Below are positions 48,126 to 59,675 of a stretch of DNA of 64,000 nucleotides, in pieces. How positions within the stretch are numbered: position 1 is the stretch's first letter; every line of letters begins with the position of its first letter. Source of the stretch: Monosporascus cannonballus (taxonomy: Eukaryota; Ascomycota; Sordariomycetes; Xylariales); contig QJNS01000012.1 in assembly GCA_004154925.1 (NCBI GenBank), positions 310,001-374,000 of the forward strand. The letters are read 5' to 3'. Both the position numbers and the translations under genes were made by a program. The notes beneath the pieces are model-generated. The model had not been told where the DNA came from. It worked only from the letters and a program-made list of their open reading frames with translations, and made no database searches.

Positions 48126-50955
48126 TCCTTTAATAAGCCAGAAATTCCGAAACACAAAATAAACGCGTTCGAAAATTTCCTTACGAAAATCCTAAATAAC
48201 GTAACGCTTATTTCGCGAAAAAACATAACGGGCATAAAATTCGCATTATAAAAATATACGGTATCTAATTAAAAATAAATCTTAAAAAAATAATATTAAC
48301 ATTATATATATTATTTTTTAACCGGCGGAATTTATTAATAAACCATAAATTATAATATTCACTTTTTCGATTAAATACTTTCCATATTTTCTCCTTAAAT
48401 TCTGTCAAAACCAAACTTAATACTAAAATCAAAATAAATAAATATTTAATTTAATACTATAAAACGTAATATTTAATCGAAATAAAATATTTTTTGCCAT
48501 AATTAAATTAACCGGCCCTATAAAAATAATAATATCGGTATTAACCGTTTAATATAACTAACGTCGTTATATCCTATAATATGCAAAAAGCATAAATAAA
48601 CCTAGATTTTTTAAAAACAAAACGGCAATAATTTCGAAATTCTTTATCAACAGGAACGGTATCGATTAACGGTTAATTATTATCTTTAATAAAGTTAAAA
48701 AATTATCGCCTTATGAAACATCAGCCGTATTAAAAATATTTCCGGTTTTGCAGTTATCCGATAAAAAGGCCTTATTCGGCACGTTTTAATTAAAATTATA
48801 TTACTTAAAAAATAACATAAATAAATTATATTCCCGAATTAAAAAATAAAATATTTACAAATTATCCGCTAAATAATTTATATTATTAAGTAACGTATTA
48901 TTAATAAATAATAACAAAAAATTTTCGTCAGAAAAATCCTTATTTATTAACGCATTTTAATTAAGACTCCGCGATACCTCCTTTATTTATCTAATGCGAT
49001 TAAAATATTTAAAGACTATTTTATGCGCGATAAATTTAAATTCGACGACGGTTAACCAAAAGCATATATTTTTTATAAAATTCGATAAATTCGGTTTTCG
49101 AAAAAAAAATTTTTAATGGAAATATTCCGGAAAATTCCATATACGTTAAACGTTTTTATTATAAATAATTCGTATCGGGTACGTAATTCTTGCAAAAATA
49201 ATACGAATATGCGAATATTATATATATAAAAGATAAAAAGTTCGAAAAGGTAAAATTTCGACAATTTTTAATATAATTACGTTATTTTATTTAAAAATTA
49301 ACGATCCGTTTCCAAAGTTATTTATGTTTTATAAGTCCCGGCTATATTATTAGGCTAATAAGTACGTACAAATATAAGTAAAAAGTTTATCTATATATAG
49401 AATAAAACAGGAACAAAAAGAAATTACCGTTTTTTATTATATAAATCGGTTATTTCAGCTTAACTGGCCTATATTTTCCGAATATAACTAATTATTTTCT
49501 AATTTCCATAAATAAGATAAAAACCTTTCGAACATTAATAAGATTATTTTTTTTAAATTTATATATCTTTTGGAAAAATTTTCGATAAACGTTATAAGTA
49601 TTGTCGATAGTACTTTTATTTTCGTTAATTATATTTAACGAAATCGAATAACGTTTATTATACGGAATACGTTTTAATTTAAAATAATTAAGGAATTTTT
49701 ATTTATTGTATTTATAAAACGTATTAATAAAAATAAGGAATAAAATCCAGATAATATTAATTACGAATTAATTAAAAATATTAAGCAATATCAGATATTA
49801 TTATAACGTTTTATAAAATTATTTTATTTTATAATATTAATTAAACCGGAATATAAATTACTTTAATTTTTTTAAAAAATACGGCTGTAATAACAAATAA
49901 AAACGGTAATAATATTTCGTATAATAATATCGTATTAAAATATTATATTACGAATATAATTTTAAATATTAAAGTTATCGTACTAAAATACGATATCGCC
50001 TTATTATATCTAGTTATAAAACGTAATTTATTTTAATTAAAATTATATAATTATAAAGGAATTAATACGGTTATCTTAGTTTTCTCCGTTAACCAAATTA
50101 TATCTTTATTTAACGTATAATAACTTTCGTAAATATCTAACCTTTTTAATATATCGATATTATCCCGTAATAAACCCGAAAATAATAGAAATTTACTTAG
50201 TAAATAAGGTAAATAACTGCCGTTAAATTTGGAAATTATTTTAATTATAATAATTAAATTTATAAAAAAATATATATAAAAATATCCGGATCGTTATTAT
50301 TATAAAACCGTTTCGTTTTTCGTTTCGTATTATATAATTATTACTTTTTTCTAAAATATATAATTACCTAATTTAAAAATTTAAATTAATTAAAAAGGAA
50401 CGCTTTTACAAAATATTAATTTTTGTCCAAAATAATATGGATTATTTTAATTTCGAATAATATCTTTTCCGGCGGGTAACGGAATTTAGGCCTTTTTACA
50501 AAAGTTATAAGTTCCCCGTATAATATATTATAATATCTACGTATAACGAGATTTTAATTAACCGGAATTAAAATTTTTTGTTAATTTTTATATATTAATA
50601 ATTTTTCGCGTATTTGTTTTTTTTAAACGTTAATTAATCGGTTAATCCGAACGGTCAAATTAATAATTCGGCTTAAATCGTTATAAAAAACCTAATTACG
50701 AATAAAAATTTTAAACGTTATGTCAATTTTTTTAATATTAATGTTAAAATTTTAAAATACGCATACGTATATTTTGTTCTAAGGGCATAACCCGGTAAAA
50801 CTAAGAAAATTCGGATTTATTATATTTTAAAAAAGGGAATAATAACGTAATAGGTTCGGATTACAATTATTATACGTATTACGGTTTAAAAATAACAAAT
50901 AAATCTTAATTAAGACCAGAATAATATTAATAATAAGCTATAACAAAAATAACGG

Positions 50956-50983
<28 letters not shown>
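50956..50983. repeat. (TA)14 microsatellite
   Basis: Uninterrupted TA dinucleotide repeat near the end of the A+T-rich block. Confidence 0.95.
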
Positions 50984-50986
<3 letters not shown>

Positions 50987-51068
50987 GTTTTGTTATTAAG
51001 TTATTACGGATTTTCGTTTTTTTGAAAAAACAAATATATTAAACGAAACCGTTTTCATATAACTATAA

Positions 51069-51186
51069 CTTAAGCCTCGCTGGCTCGTTACGGGGATTTG
51101 GGATTTGATTGGTTAATATTTAGCGTTATGGAGCGGTACTTGAGTGACTTTGAAGAAATTGGGAAAACGAGCCAGAGAGGCCTAAG
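51069..51186. mobile_element. Short MITE-like inverted-repeat element
   Basis: 21-bp terminal inverted repeats match at 19 of 21 positions (51069-51089 CTTAAGCCTCGCTGGCTCGT.. against 51166-51186). The interior is about 76 bp and non-coding. No clear target duplication was seen. Confidence 0.5.
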
Positions 51187-51308
51187 CTAGCTGAGATAAG
51201 CAATCTAGTGAAGAAACCGAAGAAACGCCTGAGCCGATCATGATGGGGAAGCGCTTCGGTCCTGATATATACTATGGTGTTATGGGTAATTTTAAAAACA
51301 CTGCTAGG

Positions 51309-51332
51309 TATGTGGGCCGCGAGGCCCACATA
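51309..51332. repeat. Perfect 10-bp hairpin
   Basis: TATGTGGGCC and GGCCCACATA separated by GCGA. GC-rich hairpin in the short normal-composition gap before the Tc1-like pseudogene; function unknown. Confidence 0.7.
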
Positions 51333-51369
51333 GTAATAACCCACCTTGGATTAGCCCATTTCGCTAAGA

Positions 51370-52240
51370 ACTCCGTACTTATGATTTTCATACCTAATAT
51401 TTAAAGCTATAGATAATACAAATAAAGTAAAATTTTCTTGATTAGGTTTAATAACCATTTTTCGAGGACCGTTATCCAGGTTTCTTTAAAATATTTATGA
51501 AAATTATCGTATAAAGGTTTTTTTTCGAATCTCTATTTATCTTTAATATAATTTTTCATACAGTTTTACACGGTTTCGATTGGGTTAAGATCGGGCGAAT
51601 ATAAAGGCCAAGTTATAATGGGAATATGGCGATTAATTAGCTTTTGTTTCGAAATTTCTGTTATATGACCCGGAATGCCGTCGTACATAAATATAAGATT
51701 GTGGCGATAAAATATTACCTGTTAATTTGAAGCCATTCGTTAATTATGGGAATTATATATTCCTGATATGTATCAGCGTTAATTTTGCCCCAGTCCTTCT
51801 CTCAAAAAAACCCGGGCCCTTTGCCGGTTGCCTCGAAAAAACAACCCCAAAATATCCAGCCTTCTTTGCGTTGATATCTTTCTACGATATATGTCTCGTC
51901 CTATTTTTCGCCCGTACGACGTATAACGTATTGTTTCCGGTGATATCTCTCTGTTATCCATGTTTCGTCGGACCATAAAATTCGGTACCAGTCGTTAAAG
52001 CTCCAGTTAATATGTTCGAGGGCCTAAGCGAAGCGTTTTTGCTTATTGGTTTCGGACAAAGGTGACTTACGGCGGGCAACATAACGGCGGAAACCGAGAC
52101 GGCGAAGTGTTTTCCGAATAAACGTACATCCTAAAGACGCCCAAAAATAGCCGTTAGAAAAGGTCGAGCCAGCCCATCCGGCGGTTAGCTTTCGAAGCGC
52201 ATACGAATTCAACCAGCTTTGCCTTTTGTTGTGGGTTCAT
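51370..52240 (-). pseudogene. Tc1/mariner transposase, RIP-inactivated
   Basis: On the minus strand from ATG 52240 (MNPQQKAKLVEFV), the usual order of Tc1-type DDE motifs is legible: RRLGFRRYVARRKSPLSE (helix-turn-helix region), LWSDETWITERYHRK (first Asp), EGWIFWGCFFEATGKGPGFF, MYDGIPGH (second Asp, normally DGAPAH) and WPLYSPDLNPIETV (third catalytic acid region). Frames change several times and stops interrupt (for example at EK-stop-DET), so it is dead. A+T richness and TAA/TAG stops suggest RIP. Terminal inverted repeats were not resolved. It abuts the gypsy LTR at 52275. Confidence 0.88.
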
Positions 52241-52274
52241 ATTGCGATAACGGCCTGTATAGAGCTTCGGAGTG

Positions 52275-52500
52275 TGAGAATACAGCCGCTATAAGGATGA
52301 GGCTGGTAGCCGACCAGCTACCGATCAGCCACCGACCCACTTACTAGTATAAATCCACCATCTGGCAGCTAATAAGAAACGCCAGATGGAAGTAACCTAA
52401 TATACTTACTTTTTGGAATCCGCTTTACGACTAGTCGAAAATCACCTTACTTAACTTATAACTATCCATTATTTTATAATTTTTTTATCTTTATTATAAA
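52275..52500 (+). repeat. 5' LTR of chromovirus (right end approximate)
   Basis: The first ~90 bp align with 59585-59675. Little mutated up to about 52440, then A+T-rich. The end was placed just before the TAACGCGATAATTA primer region. Contains CCGACCAGCTACCGATCAGC and AAATCCACCATCTGG. Confidence 0.75.
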
Positions 52501-53699
52501 GGGTAACGCGATAATTACTAAAAGCAAAATTCGTTAATTATAAAACGAACCTAGGTTATTAGTCGAAAAAACCGCCGATCGGAACCTAATTAACAAATAA
52601 TTAATTACGATATAAAAATAAGTTAAAAAATTTATAATAAAGTTTTAACGGGTAAAAAATTACGATTTTCGGATCTTAAATCTTTTTATACATATAATAA
52701 GGACGTATTTTAATAACTATTAATTAAACGGTCGGAAAACGGGCGTAATATAATAACCGTATTCCGAAATTAAAAATAAGGAAAAATTAAACTTTTTAAT
52801 AATAACCAAATTTTGGAAAGTTTTCGTTAATAAAACGAATAATATTCGGAATTATTTCGACAACTGGCTAAATAACAAATAATAATATAAGTTAAAAAAT
52901 AAAGTTTTATAAGTTAATTATAATATCGTTATAAAAACTTAAAAGCAATAAACAAATACTGTATTATAATTATCCGAAATTTTTCGAACGTACGTCGATC
53001 TAAAAAATTAAATAAATGTTATTACGAAAATTTACGCCAAAAAATTAAGGCGAAATACTTTTATTTATATCCAATAAGTTATGGGCCATATGAACGTTTT
53101 TATTATAAACGTCTAATAATTATATTACGTTATATTTAATTATTTTAATTGTTTAAAAAATTAATTTTAGAAAATTTATCGATTTTTATTAAAAAAGCCA
53201 TATAAATCGTAATTTTCTTAATAAGAAATATAAAGAATAATTTATGGAATTATAATAACAATCCGATTAATCGCCGTAGGATTTTAACGCTAAATAAAGG
53301 TTTCTAATTTATAAAATAAAGTTTACGAACGTATTTAATTCGGAAAATAATTAGAATAATAAGCATTTTATTTTTAATTAGTTTTATAAATTAATACTAA
53401 GATTACGAAATATTTTATAATAAAAAAACGTTAAATTAAAACGAATTAATAACATAATAAATAAGGTAAAACGTTATTAAAATATTTGAAAAAAGGCGAA
53501 AAAAAACCGATTATTTTTCGCTAAAAGTACCAATAAAGATAAACGATTTTATTTTAACGTTTTCGAGAAAAAAGATATCCAAAGCAAATTAAAAATACCG
53601 CGTAAAAATAATAAAAACTGCAGGCGTTCTTATATTCAGAAAGCAAATAATTGCTAATTTAATTCTGATCGGAATAAATTTACATAATTTAATATCTTT

Positions 53700-55120
53700 G
53701 ATTTTTATAAGGGCCCACTTAAATATTATAACTATAAAAAGCCAGGTTACAAAAACGTAAATGACAAATCCAAAAGGGATACGGAAATCTTGCTATCTCG
53801 GCTATACGGAAACAGATTCCCGAAGGCCGTATAGAAAGTCATAGTATATAACGATAAATTAAATTAATCCTTAGACATAAACCCAAAAAAGGAACCGGAA
53901 TAAACATATATATCCAGTTTACTTCGGCTAATAATTATAGAACGGTAGGAATAAAGCCGCCTTTTAAAAAGAAAATATTTATTAAAAAAAAGTACGGGGA
54001 ATATGGCAGTATAAATAAATATAGATACCGGAGCACAAGTAAATACTATAAGCAGAAAATTGGCGAAAAAACTTAACCTTCAATTAATTTCCATAAACAT
54101 TCCGGGCTTTATTGGCGCTAACGACGCGTATATCAAATGTTATAGGGCCTACGAAATTCTTATTAACATAATAAATAATAACGAAAATAAACGAAAATTT
54201 AAGCAAATTTATTTTGTAATACGTTATAACTAGAAAACGCTTAATTTCTTATTATTTAGATTAAAAATAAGTAGGTTAAGTATTTTATTAAACTTAATTA
54301 TATAATAATAATTATATAAATTATTATAAAAAGTCGAAAAAGAGGAAATTATAAACCTAATATTTTTCGATAAATATATTTATATCGTTAACCTAATATA
54401 TTTAACCGAACAACTAAATATCCCGTAATTCGGGAAATAATAAGAACAAAAAATAACTGACCTTTCTATATGCTTAAAGAATTTCCGACAAATATATTCC
54501 AAAAAAACAACGAAAGAAATACCTTAATTACCAAAGGCAAAATATGTAATAAACACAATTCCAGAAAAAACGCTTTTATTTAACCTAATTTACCCTATTT
54601 CGAAAACCAAAAAAAATATTCGAAAAATATATCCGAAAATATTTAAAAATAAGCCGGATATATTATTTAAAAACGGACGTAAAAATATTAATATTATTCG
54701 TACTTAAAAAAACGGTAATTTTCGATTATACGTTAATTATAAAAGGTTAAATCGGGTAATAATAAAAAACCAATACTATTTATCTTTAATTATAAAAATA
54801 ATAAATCGCTTAAAATTAATTAAAGTATTTACGAAAATTAATTTTCAAAATATTTATTATCGTATTAAAATTAAAAAAGGCAAGTAATAAAAAATTACGT
54901 TCCGAACGCGGTACGAGTAATTTAAATATACGATTATATTATTTAGCTTTATTAAGGCGTTAGTTACGTTTCAAATTTATATATAAAAGGTATTAATTAA
55001 GTTATTTAACTATATATATGTTATATATTTAAATAATATAATTATTTATTTGGATAATAAAAAAATATAAGAAATATTTTTAATTAATTTACGAACGGTT
55101 GTTATAATATTAATTATTTA
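53700..55120 (+). pseudogene. Chromovirus gag-protease-RT remnant
   Basis: One frame (codon starts divisible by 3) carries three landmarks. At 53724-53750, Tyr-Tyr-Asn-Tyr-Lys-Lys-Pro-Gly-Tyr is a CCHC knuckle with Cys (TGT to TAT) and His (CAC to TAC) changed by G-to-A and C-to-T. At 54024-54035 is Asp-Thr-Gly-Ala, the aspartic-protease active site. At 54717-55060 is RT: FRLYVNYKRLN, then FTKINFQNIYYRIKI, then ALVTFQIYI, and Tyr-Leu-Asn-Asn at 55026-55037 (YLDD with both Asp mutated). Stops are TAA or TAG almost throughout. Confidence 0.88.
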
Positions 55121-56949
55121 TTATAAAGTTTAAATGCGAATTTTTTTCAAAAAAAATAATATTTATAATTAATGATAACGGCTTAGAAATAAACTGTCAA
55201 TAAGTCGATATTATTAAAGTATGGCCAGAACTAAAATTAATCAGTAATATTTAAATATTTTTAAAATTTACATATTTTTATCGGAAATTTATCGCTTATT
55301 ATTTGTGCATTATCGAACTTATTATTAAATTCCTAAAAAGGGCGTAAAGCAAAAGTAAAATAGCAAAATTCCAGTAATTTAAAAAAAAGTTAAAAAAACG
55401 TTCCGAAAGTTAAAAGTATCTTTTAATTGGCGATTATTTTTGTCAGATATAAGGGATATCAGTTATGTATATCTTGTTGACTAGTTGTAGGTGTTCTAGA
55501 ACGCCCACTACACTTTAAGGTGATCTAGTCCCGGAATATATATGTTCCGATCAGAGGGAATCTTCCGTATATAGGGTGCTAGAGCACCTCTTGCTAGCCG
55601 ACAATTTTTCAATATTAAGATAACGCTAAAAATATTAGGGTTAAAATAAACGTTTTAATAAAAGTTATATTAGGGATATTTTTACAGAAATACGGAAAAT
55701 ATTAATGCCTAATTATATATTAATCGTAAAAGCTAAGTCTAACTGAAAAACGGTATATTATAAGGTAATAAAAATTATTAGCGATTATAAAAAGCTTAAA
55801 ACATTAATGACAATAGTTTAAAAATACGGGAATTTTTTTTATATTTATCGATTATATAATATTAAAGAATATAATAAAGGCGCCGATACGTAATCTTAAA
55901 AGAAGGTTGATCTAATAAGTTTGTTGTTTTATGTAATTTAATTTTAAAATTTAATACCGATCAGATGCTATTAATCCGATAAATAAGTTATTTAAACGTT
56001 TGGATTATATATTAAAGGAAATCGCGTATAAAAACGTAATCTTTAGATTATTTAAAAAATTCGGATTTACGAATAATATGCCGAAAAACGTACCGAAAAC
56101 GGTTGCAAATATATAGCGCGACTTCAAGTATTATAAGTGGGTAAAAGGCCTTATAAAAATAACGCAAAATTCGTTTACTGTAAAATTCTAAGATAAATTT
56201 CAAATAACAGAAACTTAAGTAATTATTATCCGCATAAAAAACGAAAAACCTTTATTATATAATCGCCAAAAGTTTTTAAAGGAAAAAAGAAAATAAAGAT
56301 TTATATATTTGCCGAATTTATTGTTTATAAATAATAATATAAATGTAAATGGTAATAATAATATGATTAGCAGTTAAATAACGATAATCGCAAATTATAA
56401 CCGTATTACGATTAGGTTTCGAAAAACTAAAAAAACGAAATTAATATTAAAGTTATTATTTATAATTAATACGTTTTACGTCTTTTAGCAAAAAAGTTAT
56501 TTAAAAACGAAATAACATTTTAACTAAAAGTTTTTTAATAATTTTACGATTAGGTTTAGAAGTTACAAATTAAGGATTTAAATATTATAAAATTAATACG
56601 GATAATTGGACGCTAAGTTGAAATAAAAGGACAATATTTTTTGGACTTAAATAAAATTTTATATTATCGGAATAAAATCGTAATTTCGTTACAGAACGTT
56701 TTACGAAAATAATTGATTAATTAATACTATAATAATTTGAAAACAGGATATATAAGATATATCCGTATGCTAAAATTAATAACTAGAAAGTTTTGTTAGA
56801 AAAATATAACGAACGGTATTCGAAAATATATTAAATAATATTTAAATCACTAAGGCAAAATAAAATTACGTTTCAAATTATATAAATAATTATAACCCTT
56901 GCTATTATTTAAATAACCTTTTTAAGAAATTTCGTTAAATTTTATTACG

Positions 56950-57900
56950 GGGTTTTTTAAAAGCTTAAATTTAAACGGATTAAAATATAACCTAATCCTG
57001 GTAATCGTTAATCGTTTTACGAAATTAAATTTATTTCACGATAAGGTTAAATACAAATTTAATACGTTAACCGAATTTATTAATAATAAAAACAAATTAT
57101 TAAAAAATTAATTTTAGACAGTATCTTACAAAAAACAAAAAATAAAACGGTAAATATTACCCGTTTATTATTCGTAAACCGATAAGCAAACGAAACGTAT
57201 TTATCAGATCTTAAAATATTACTTTCGTAATTACATTAATAAATATTAAAATAATTGGATAAAGTTATTACGAAATAAAGAATTTATATATAATAATATA
57301 TAAAACGTATTTATTAGCTATTTTCCATTCGAAACCTTATATAGATACTATCCAAAGATAATAGAATACTTTTTATATAGATTTAACGGATAAATATAAA
57401 AAATTAAAAAGCATTTGGGAAAAATAACGATTATTTATTAAATAATATACGAATATTGAAAAAAAGCAACGGCAGCCTAGAAAAAAAATTATGATTAACG
57501 CTATATACTTATAGAATTTTAATTAAAGTAATAAATAAATTTATTAATCAAAAACATTAAATTTAAAAATAAAAACTTTATATTTATTTATATTCTAGTT
57601 GCGATTAAGGAACGAATATATTTCCAAATATATATAATACTTTTTCTTATTAAATATTAATGGATATATAATATATTTTTAGTATTTTTATTAAAACCGT
57701 AATATACCCGGGAATCGGGCGATATTTAATTAGCGTTACCAGACCTGGTAAAGGAACAAAAAGAATAAATAATAAAAGATATCGTTTTTTATCGAAATAA
57801 CCGAAGGTAACGTTATTATTTAATTAAATAAAAAGGCTAACCCGCCGAATATAATACGTAAATACTCCGAAAGCATTTCGAATATGTATTTAAAATATTA
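56950..57900 (+). pseudogene. Chromovirus integrase and chromodomain remnant
   Basis: In a frame shifted by one from gag-RT: LILVIVNRFTKLNLF at ~56992-57036, where Asn (57010-57012) replaces the first catalytic Asp of the DDE core. Near 57170-57340, YYS.TDKQTKRIYQILKYYF and YFPFETLYRYYP correspond to the QTDGQTERxNQxLE and SPFxxLYGxxP motifs. Near 57736-57890 a chromodomain reads RYYLIK.KG.PAEYNT and ends in RKHFEYVFKIL. This is C-terminal to the integrase, as in chromoviruses that target heterochromatin. Confidence 0.85.
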
Positions 57901-57909
57901 TAACGTTAT

Positions 57910-59560
57910 AAAAAATTAAATACGTATATAGAAAATAGGACGGCCTAAAAATTGTAAGATAATAATAATTTTATCGGAAATTAATCGCTTAATAATTACA
58001 AAAATTATAAAAAATAATTTTAAGTAAAATTAAGATATTAACGTTAAAATATTATTTAATTATATAATTATTTTTAAAATTTTAACGAATAATTATTTTA
58101 TCGTATATCGATTAAAAACCGATAAATAACGCAGAAAAAATCGAATTTTTATTTCGAAAACAAAACTTTACGTTTAATTATTAAACCTTATATTAATTAA
58201 CTTTTAGTAAGCGTATTAAGGAAGTAAACATAGGAATATCGGAAAGCGATCCAAAAACATATAACGGCAAAAAGCGAGTACATTTATTAAATTTATTAAA
58301 CGTAAAACCCGGAAGAAATTTAAGAACGTTTTGTTTTTAATTAAAAGTAAGGCCTAAATTATCGAAATATAATTTATGATTAATTGGAAATAAGGCCTTA
58401 TCTTGGAAATGCTTAACGTATTTGGGCTTAATAATAGCTTTATTCGATAAAGCCGTTTTTTTAATTATGATTATTAATAAATATTAAAGTTTCGTTAAAA
58501 CGTCGGAAAACGGGCGGAAAATATTCGTAAATAAAGAGCATAATAACATAGCGGCTTTTGAAAATTACTTTATTTATAGAAATATTTTAAAATTACGCTT
58601 AATCGGAAATTAATTGCGGAATAATAAGAAAAGGACCGTAATATTTATAAAAAGGACTTAAATTTGCACTTATAAAACGGTATTAAAACTGGATTTCCGC
58701 AGCTATAATAAACGATCGAAAATCGATTTTCGTTATATTAAAAAAACGAGATTTTCTTAATAATAGCCGTATTAAGGGCGAATTCGGCTTTGCGAAGGAC
58801 GTCAAGTCGACGATCGATCGCAATTATATTAGAACGTTTGTATTGAGTATCCGTAATATGAACTTTTTCGAATTCGTCGATTAACTCCTAGTTATCGGTA
58901 CTGAATTAAAAAACCATTTGAGCGGTATTTTTAAGGACGATTGGAATTTAATTGAAAATTAAATAACAATATTAATAATATTAAGAATAATTATTTACTG
59001 TACGAAAAATCCTAAAATAATAATTAGCTATAACGTAATTTAAGGCGTCCGGAATTTAAACGTAAACCGTATTGTAATCGAAATAACGTTATATTACGTA
59101 AACATAGTACGGCTTATTACTGTCCGTAATACGATTACTATTTATTTTATTATCGGCATCGAAAATATAATATTAAAGAAAATCCTAGTTTTTATTAATA
59201 TTAAAGTATTATTTCTTTTAAAACTTCTTACGAAAAAAAAATATAGCGAACGGAGATAATACGTAAAATAAACGGAAAAGGCGAAATAAAAATAAAGAAA
59301 ACTAAAAAATAGAACGAAACGCGTACGCAGAAAAAATAAAAATATAGACGCAAAAGGAAAAAAAAGATAAATAAAGAAAGATTAAAAATAAATTATAATA
59401 AGAAATTAGGCGAAATATAATTAATTACGTAATATAATACGTAATAAATATTACGGTAATTACTTATAACATCATATAATAATAAATTATCGGCAAGCAT
59501 ATATAATTATATTTGCGAAACGCGTTATATTAAATTAATAATAATACTATTAGAAACTAA
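57910..59560. other. Extra 1.6 kb between chromodomain and 3' LTR
   Basis: Not explained by standard chromovirus domains. Minus-strand frames look coherent: 58440-58200 contains PKYVKHFQDKALFPINHKLY, and 58890-58740 contains VHITDTQYKRSNIIAIDRRL then DVLRKAEFALNTAIIKKI. A purine-rich plus-strand stretch (59230-59390) would encode a Lys/Arg-rich tail if read forward. It could be an extra, possibly antisense, gene or a nested older insertion. Confidence 0.4.
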
Positions 59561-59584
59561 TAGCGTAAGAAAAAGGAGTAATTT

Positions 59585-59675
59585 TGAAAATATAGCCCTT
59601 ATAAGGATAAGGCTGGTAACCGACCAGTTATCGATGAGCTATCGACCTATTTATTAATATAAATCCACCATCTGG
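59585..59675 (+). repeat. 3' LTR fragment of chromovirus
   Basis: 91 bp matching the start of the 5' LTR, with many G-to-A and C-to-T changes, stopping exactly after AAATCCACCATCTGG where copy B begins. Confidence 0.85.

Larger units (their letters stand above)
47111..51060 (-). mobile_element. Degenerate A+T-rich block with minus-strand frames
   Basis: Extremely A+T-rich with recurring TTAATTAAGATTACGTAAAT-like words. Ends at a (TA)14 run (50956-50983) and normal DNA near 51069. Long minus-strand frames with isolated TAA/TAG stops can be read, but no transposon domain was recognised. It may be the front half of the repeat called copy A (separated by the island) or a separate element. Confidence 0.45.
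52275..59675 (+). mobile_element. Ty3/gypsy chromovirus, RIP-degenerate, 3' LTR cut
   Basis: The 5' LTR starts TGAGAATACAG (52275). The 3' LTR starts TGAAAATATAG (59585), is preceded by a purine tract AAGAAAAAGGAG (59567-59578), and is broken at 59675 by another repeat. The internal order gag zinc knuckle, protease, RT, integrase, chromodomain identifies a chromovirus. The primer region TAACGCGATAATTA (about 52503) is shared with the gypsy element at 4304. The 7.4-kb length includes an unexplained 1.6 kb after the chromodomain. Confidence 0.9.

Noticed and set aside
51370..52275. Terminal inverted repeats for the Tc1-like pseudogene
   Set aside because: Only a 6-bp ACTCCG match could be found at the two ends, too short to claim.
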